In this document: positions 56,201 to 62,200 of the stretch, one piece after another | How positions within the stretch are numbered: position 1 is the stretch's first letter | Layout of the letters: every line of letters starts with the position of its first letter | Assembly: GCA_964020975.1 (NCBI GenBank) | Contig: OZ026618.1 | Coordinates: forward strand, 38,127,890-38,191,889 | Source: Hermodice carunculata | Taxonomy: Eukaryota > Annelida > Polychaeta > Eunicida > Amphinomidae | DNA: 64,000 bases | Direction: 5' to 3' | Translations under genes and position numbers: made by a program | The notes under the pieces: model-generated | What the model was told of the DNA's origin: nothing | Seen by the model: the letters and a program-made list of their open reading frames with translations, nothing else | Database searches by the model: none

Positions 56201-59200
56201 GAACTATAAGTATGCTGGTACTCGAGTGAAAGGTCTTGCCACAAGGAATATGAATATAGCATCTTCATTATAATTGAGAGCAGTTTGTCTTGAGTAGCTG
56301 GACTTGAGTCACTGTTGGCATTGAAAGACTTAATACAAATAAGGCTCCCGTGGCCCAAGCACCACTGGCTAAAACATGCCAAAATCTATTTTTAAAAAAC
56401 AGCCCCACAATTTTATCCCGGGTGTGTTGGCACTTGAACAGAAACTCTCTCCATGAGGGATCTGACTTTCTTTACAGTCTCCAATTCAGTTCACTTGATT
56501 ATACTGTCAGAATCTTAACTAGTGAGTTGCGAAGTTAAGAATTTAAAATTCTGAGTCCCTTTCTTTCCTTCTCTCTCCTATTTTGGGAAGCTGATATGGG
56601 ATAGGATTTAACCAAAGTTGTCAATTTGTTATAGTCAACAAAAAAATGCTTCACTTCATTGCATCCATATTGCAATTTACTTTATACATAATGATAACCA
56701 ACACCAGTTAATTTTAGACATACACTGGAGATGTTTAGAAATTTGTTGGAGGGTCAGGTTGGTTGGGTTACGAAGTCATGCATAAATGCTGGAACCTGTA
56801 AACTCGGCTATATATATACGTAGTTAGTATCACATAAAAATTCTACTAATTTTTTTTTTTTGCAACCACTATGAGGGAAAAACCCCCTGAAATTAATAGC
56901 CAAAAGAGTATTTTAGTGTCACCATAGTTACCACATGACATCACTTTTTCATAAAATCTCAGTGGGATGAAAAAAATGTACAATTAAGCAAATGTGAAAT
57001 TCATCAGAAAACGGATGGGAAATCTCAAGAAAACAATCTCAAGTAGAGAGTCGTATGAAAGTAAGGGCAGAGTTTTCCTGCCTCTCTGTCAAAGGCTTGA
57101 AAGTCTGCTCTGCAGGCAAGGGTGGGACGGACAATGGGGATAATTGATATGATCTCAAAGCAACAGTGAGATCGCGATCTCAGCACAATGGATCTCATGC
57201 AAAATACACCACTAGGTATAGCTACCTTGCCACTTAAGTCAGCACTCTGAAACACAAACATTCAAACATCACCGTTATCACATGTATGTACACAGACACT
57301 GCTCAGTCCCATTATCTGAAATTAAAACCAATTAAAACTGCTCGCAGTTGATGACAATCCATTCACATCTTGTCAACATATACACATAAGTTGTAATTAT
57401 GACATAAAAACAAACACAACAACAGATAATTACAACAGATATAAAATTATTTTGATTACCATCGCTTGTCCTGAACCCCTGAAAAATATCTTGAGCCCAA
57501 AACTCTGGGACCGTTTTTGTTTGTTTGTTTTTTTTCCAAAATGATAAAGAGAATTTACAAGACCTTGGGGTTCCTGTCATCATCATGTTACTGTGACCGT
57601 ATACATTTTTTGTACCAAATGTCCCTAGGAGATACACAATGTATTTACAAAGATGAACTGTTTTTGAGGTCACAGGAGTTCCCTCAGGGCCATCCTGAAG
57701 GGAATTAGTCAGAGCGGAGAGACACAAACAAGTGACCTTGTCCCTCATGTGGCCTGGTTGACCTGGAGAATCCTCTGGTTCAATGTGGACAACACATCAC
57801 ACCACAACACCTCATAAAACTCTACTACGTGTATCGCTGTATGAGCAAACTTCCAACATTAAACATGTAAGCTGGACTGCCTTTCACTAGCTATTAGCCA
57901 GTTAGCCGCATGCAGACAAGAGACTAGATTTGGCTAAAGACGTTTATCATCTTTTTAGCTAATTTGACTGCAGCAATTTTACATCGTAGTCCATACAATA
58001 ACGATTCAGTTTCTGATACCTAACTATAGCCCACCAATGCAACCTTTTAGAGTGATAAACTGACAGGTCTTTATTACATGTATGCTCAAGTGCACAAAAT
58101 CAGGCCTAACATCCCATAATACTTTTGCGCCCAGGACAGCTTGATGGAATATGTCATGTCTGATGCTCTGATCTACATGATGGCAGCACCTATTTTCTAT
58201 GTCACATGACATTTTTGACCAATGAATGAAGTGGCACTTGTTCATTACCCAGGTGTCTCCACCTGCAACAGGTGGATGTCAGGCTGGTCTTTTCTGTGGT
58301 GCCACCTATAGGTGACATGCCCCATTGGGTTACGATAGAGCATCTTGGGGCACCAATGCAGCACAGTGAAACCTGTCTCGTGAGACCACTCCAATGAGAG
58401 ACTGCACATCTTTAGAAGAACATCGTATTTGGACACAGTACCATATTTTACATCATTGTACCTCTCATCAGAGACCACCTGTTTTGAGAGACTCCGGCTG
58501 TACCTGTCTCTGGGACAGACTCTAAAGATGGACCACTGTCTAGAGTTGTATGTAAACTGTTCCTTGTAAATCAGGAAAGTTTTCGTTTTCATGTGCATAT
58601 ACGCCATTGTCACACCATACTGGCAAGGCCCCTTTAAAGCTTACGACCAGACAGTGTGTATTTCAACCACACTGTTACTTCCTTTGGGACTTGTATCAAC
58701 TGCAAACAGCTCGACCACTGAAGCATACAAATGTATAAAAGACCAGAATCCAGCTGAACTGAACAATATAAATCCAAATTTTTTGAGGGTAGTAGGTAGG
58801 CCAAAATTTTTTTGGCCAAAATCCTCAAATTCTAAAAACAGTAATATAGAATAAGGAAGGATTCATTATTCTATAATAAGGTCACCGTAAAAAGGTATTT
58901 GGGTAGGCAGTAAATTCATTGTGTCAGTTAGGTTACAGCAAACAAGGAATATTTTTACTGTGGCCTTATGGCTGCTTGTCAAATATTTGATTGCATGAAT
59001 GTGGCAACGCCATCTTTGGGAAAATTCTGAAGAATGATCGAATTTGTGATACTTTTATTTTGCAGCTTCCCACCATCTTTTCTCTCACACCACCATATTG
59101 TTCATTTGTGGATGCTCAATGTATGCATGAAATAAACATGCAGATAATTTCTTTTCGTTTGAGTCACTTGTGTTCTTCTGGCCACTTTACTTCCCCCAAA

Positions 59201-62200
59201 AAAGAGTACTTTGCTTTCAACATTGATTAAAATGTCTTCAGAGTAAAATTCAAAGGTGTGAGTCCAGATGTGCATGCTAATGTTCTGAGTCTTGGCGGCA
59301 ATAACTGACACGACTAAATCTCAGTCAATGATGGGACGGAACAATTATGTTTAGTTTATATCAGTTTTTACCTTGAAAAAAAAAAAATGTCCCAACTCTC
59401 CCCCCCCCCCAAAAAAATGAACTAAAATAAAACATAAGACAGGTATCAGAGCGCTTTAAATTGACATTTTTTCGACACTTACCTGTGTTTTAAATCGTGA
59501 CTGTGTGCGTCGTGCTTTACGCCTCATCACGGGAGCATCCTTCTTGGCACTTTGTTGTTTTTCCTCTTTCTGTTGTGAGAACAATTTCATTTTCTCTGCC
59601 AGACTGAGTCTGAAAGAAAAAGAAACATACATACACATGTACTGTATACATGTCACTGACTAAACATTCCGTCAAAAAGTGATTTCAATTATTAAAGTTG
59701 ACACAGTTATTATTTTCCATGTAGCTGATGCTAAACCCATCAAAAGACTTGCGGCCAGCTTGAACTAGAATGTGTTGTGTAAAACACCTGTACTTTTTTC
59801 AAAATAATTATGAATTTACTACATATCACTCCTTGTTAGTGCCCCCCCCCCCCCTTTTCCGATATGGGAAATTCCAAAAGGATACTAACTATCCTTCATT
59901 TTACTTGTATATATCTATTCAGCACTAATATTAGACATAAAGGTCTTCAAGTGAGGTTCACTTTAAAGTTCGCAAAAACCCTGAGTGCTGGAACCTGTCT
60001 GCCTGGAATTAAGACAGATCTTAATGTAGGTGGGAATGGTGGGTAAGTCCAGTGCCACAAAATGTCAAGGGACCCATCCTTATTTTCCAATATAGGCCTG
60101 GCCTCATTTTGATAAGGAACACACGCTGCATACACATGCTGTTTTCGTGGTTAGGCCTAACCTGTTGCACTGTACATCCAACAGAGAGAATTTGAATGTT
60201 GACATCTGGAGATGTTTTGTGAGTTTTAATGTCACCTGATGAAACCTACACTATAAATGTATTCACACATGGCTAAGATTGACAGAGATGACTGCATTGC
60301 CAGATAGAAGACTTTGGGCCCCATTGACCCTTGGTCTTCTATTGGCCAATACCATCCTCTCCATCAAGCTATGCCATGTACATGTGTTAACTCTTTCAGC
60401 GCCAGTCACGTCTAAAGTCAATGTACTAAAGTCAAACTAGTCTGATTTATCACTAAGATCTTAGATTCGTGTTCCTCGTAAAAAAACCTTTCATTCAAGT
60501 ACCAGCATGCCTCTAGTTCCAGAGAAATATCCCAAGTTAACAGCTTTTCTCGGTGCGCATTGTTCCCAATGTGTGCTAAGAAAAGCTGTTGACTGTGTCC
60601 AAAATTTGGCACTTAGAGAGTTAATCCTTCTGTCAACAACAGAGATGTCCCTGGTGTGGGTTGGGTGTTACTTCCTGGAAAGCTGTTGACATGGGTTGCC
60701 CCATCTTGACAGGTCTCGTTTACACTTCTCATTTAAACTGTTTTTCCATCAATGTTGAAATCAGTAAAAACAAAATGAAGCCGACATTTTAGCATCAGCT
60801 GGCTCGGAAAAGGTTAAAAAAGACAACACAGCACCTCAGGCTGTACACAGGGACTAGAGGAAACTACGTGTACTCCACTGACAGGTACAACTGTACATGG
60901 GTCATGTTTGGACATCAGAGAGAATCTCGGGTGGGCATACTGTAGCACAAAAGTGCTCAGGGCCAGAATTCCGCAAAATTTTGCGAGAATCTATTTGGAT
61001 TTTTGTCAATTAGTTTTCTTTGCAAAGAAGAACAACTTTAGGAGAATCTTTACAAGAATGGATTCTTGCCGAAATTCTGGCCCAGGTGCTGCATACAAGG
61101 AATCAAAACTGCGATAAAATGATTTTAAAATGCTACACGAGGGTTTGATAGCACCACACATAGACTAGAAGTGCTATGAAAGATACTTTTAGCCCCATTG
61201 TGGACCGAAGGTTATCGTCCCATTGCTGCGAGGTTATTTGGTGGTTCTACAGTCATTTACACTGACTGAAACTCAACCAGGACAGTCCAGATTTCAAAAT
61301 CCCAGACTAAATGCATTTTATGATGCTTATCCAGTTAACCCATAAAATGCTGATTTAAGTTTGAGTCAAGAGCTTTCCTCGTGGCCCTTTGCATGCAAAG
61401 TGTCCCCAGGTAACTGTTGACAAAGACTACTCCTTGCTTTAGACTACATGTAGGCTTGCTGGTATTTGAATGAAAGGTATCTTCATGATGAATTTTGATC
61501 TTTTAACCATTATATAATTAACGGTAATGAGAAAACGACTATAGCACTTTTAAGGCTTCATATGAATCTGATCATTTTTTTTTTTTGGCACATCAATACT
61601 CCAAAAACTAGAGGGTCACCCATCTACCACCGTACATGCCAAAAAAATCTATGACACTTCCAAGCTGCCCATGATACATGGAGAACAGGTATGTGACACA
61701 GAAATGTGATATTTAAAGGCACAAAACAATCACTAGGCTACTGGAAATGGGAGAAGAAAGGACTACATGCAGTGAAACAGAACAGGAACATACTGCCACC
61801 TGCTGGGAAAATTTGGCACTACCTGATCAGACATGTACACATCTGTTCAGAACTGAGTCTGTGTGTTTCGATCTCTGAAGTTGCTGTCACTGCTTCTTGC
61901 GTCACATGTACATTGATTTTCTTTGTAGTTTTGTTATCTCAAAAATCAAAGTTAGACACAAAATTGCTGGCTTACCATTAAGTACAGAAAAAACATTCTA
62001 GACTGTAGACACAAGTATAAAGTATATATCTTACTTGGACAGTTCATCCTCAGACTCGGTTTCTGTATCCTTGGACGTCTGATCTCTGGGTCTGTTCACT
62101 ATCTCCGGTTGCCGGAGCGTATCCCGGATTCTCTCTGGTGTTGTTGCTCTCTGTTTTTCTGCTGCTTCAGCAGCCTGGGTCACTTCCTCCACTGTGATGG

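Larger units (their letters stand above)
38987..59482. other. SVIL intron 2 (20.6 kb in all): largest intron, repeats and unassigned DNA
   Basis: Holds a 32-bp duplication (39658-39725), T- and A-rich tracts, MITEs at 44150-44790, 45050, 46512, 49926, 55894 and 56138, a GGT-rich tract (48068-48115), dispersed repeats (47350-47660, 48345-48535, 50180-50960, 58371-58520), a telomere-like tract (53491-53526) and a 60-bp repeat (54916-55190). Region 39.8-43.9 kb shows nothing recognisable. One 21-nt in-frame candidate microexon is noted at 57226. No supported exon. Confidence 0.55.
59610..62034. other. SVIL intron 1: two linked MITEs and one remnant
   Basis: Contains the elements at 60387 and 60621 and a family A remnant at about 61336-61550, plus a C-run at 59840. 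Nothing else recognised. Confidence 0.55.

Noticed and set aside
57332-57748. 138-codon minus-strand frame in intron 2
   Set aside because: Low-complexity Val/Ile/Tyr-rich translation, no family resemblance, no in-frame splice pair joining exons 2 and 3.
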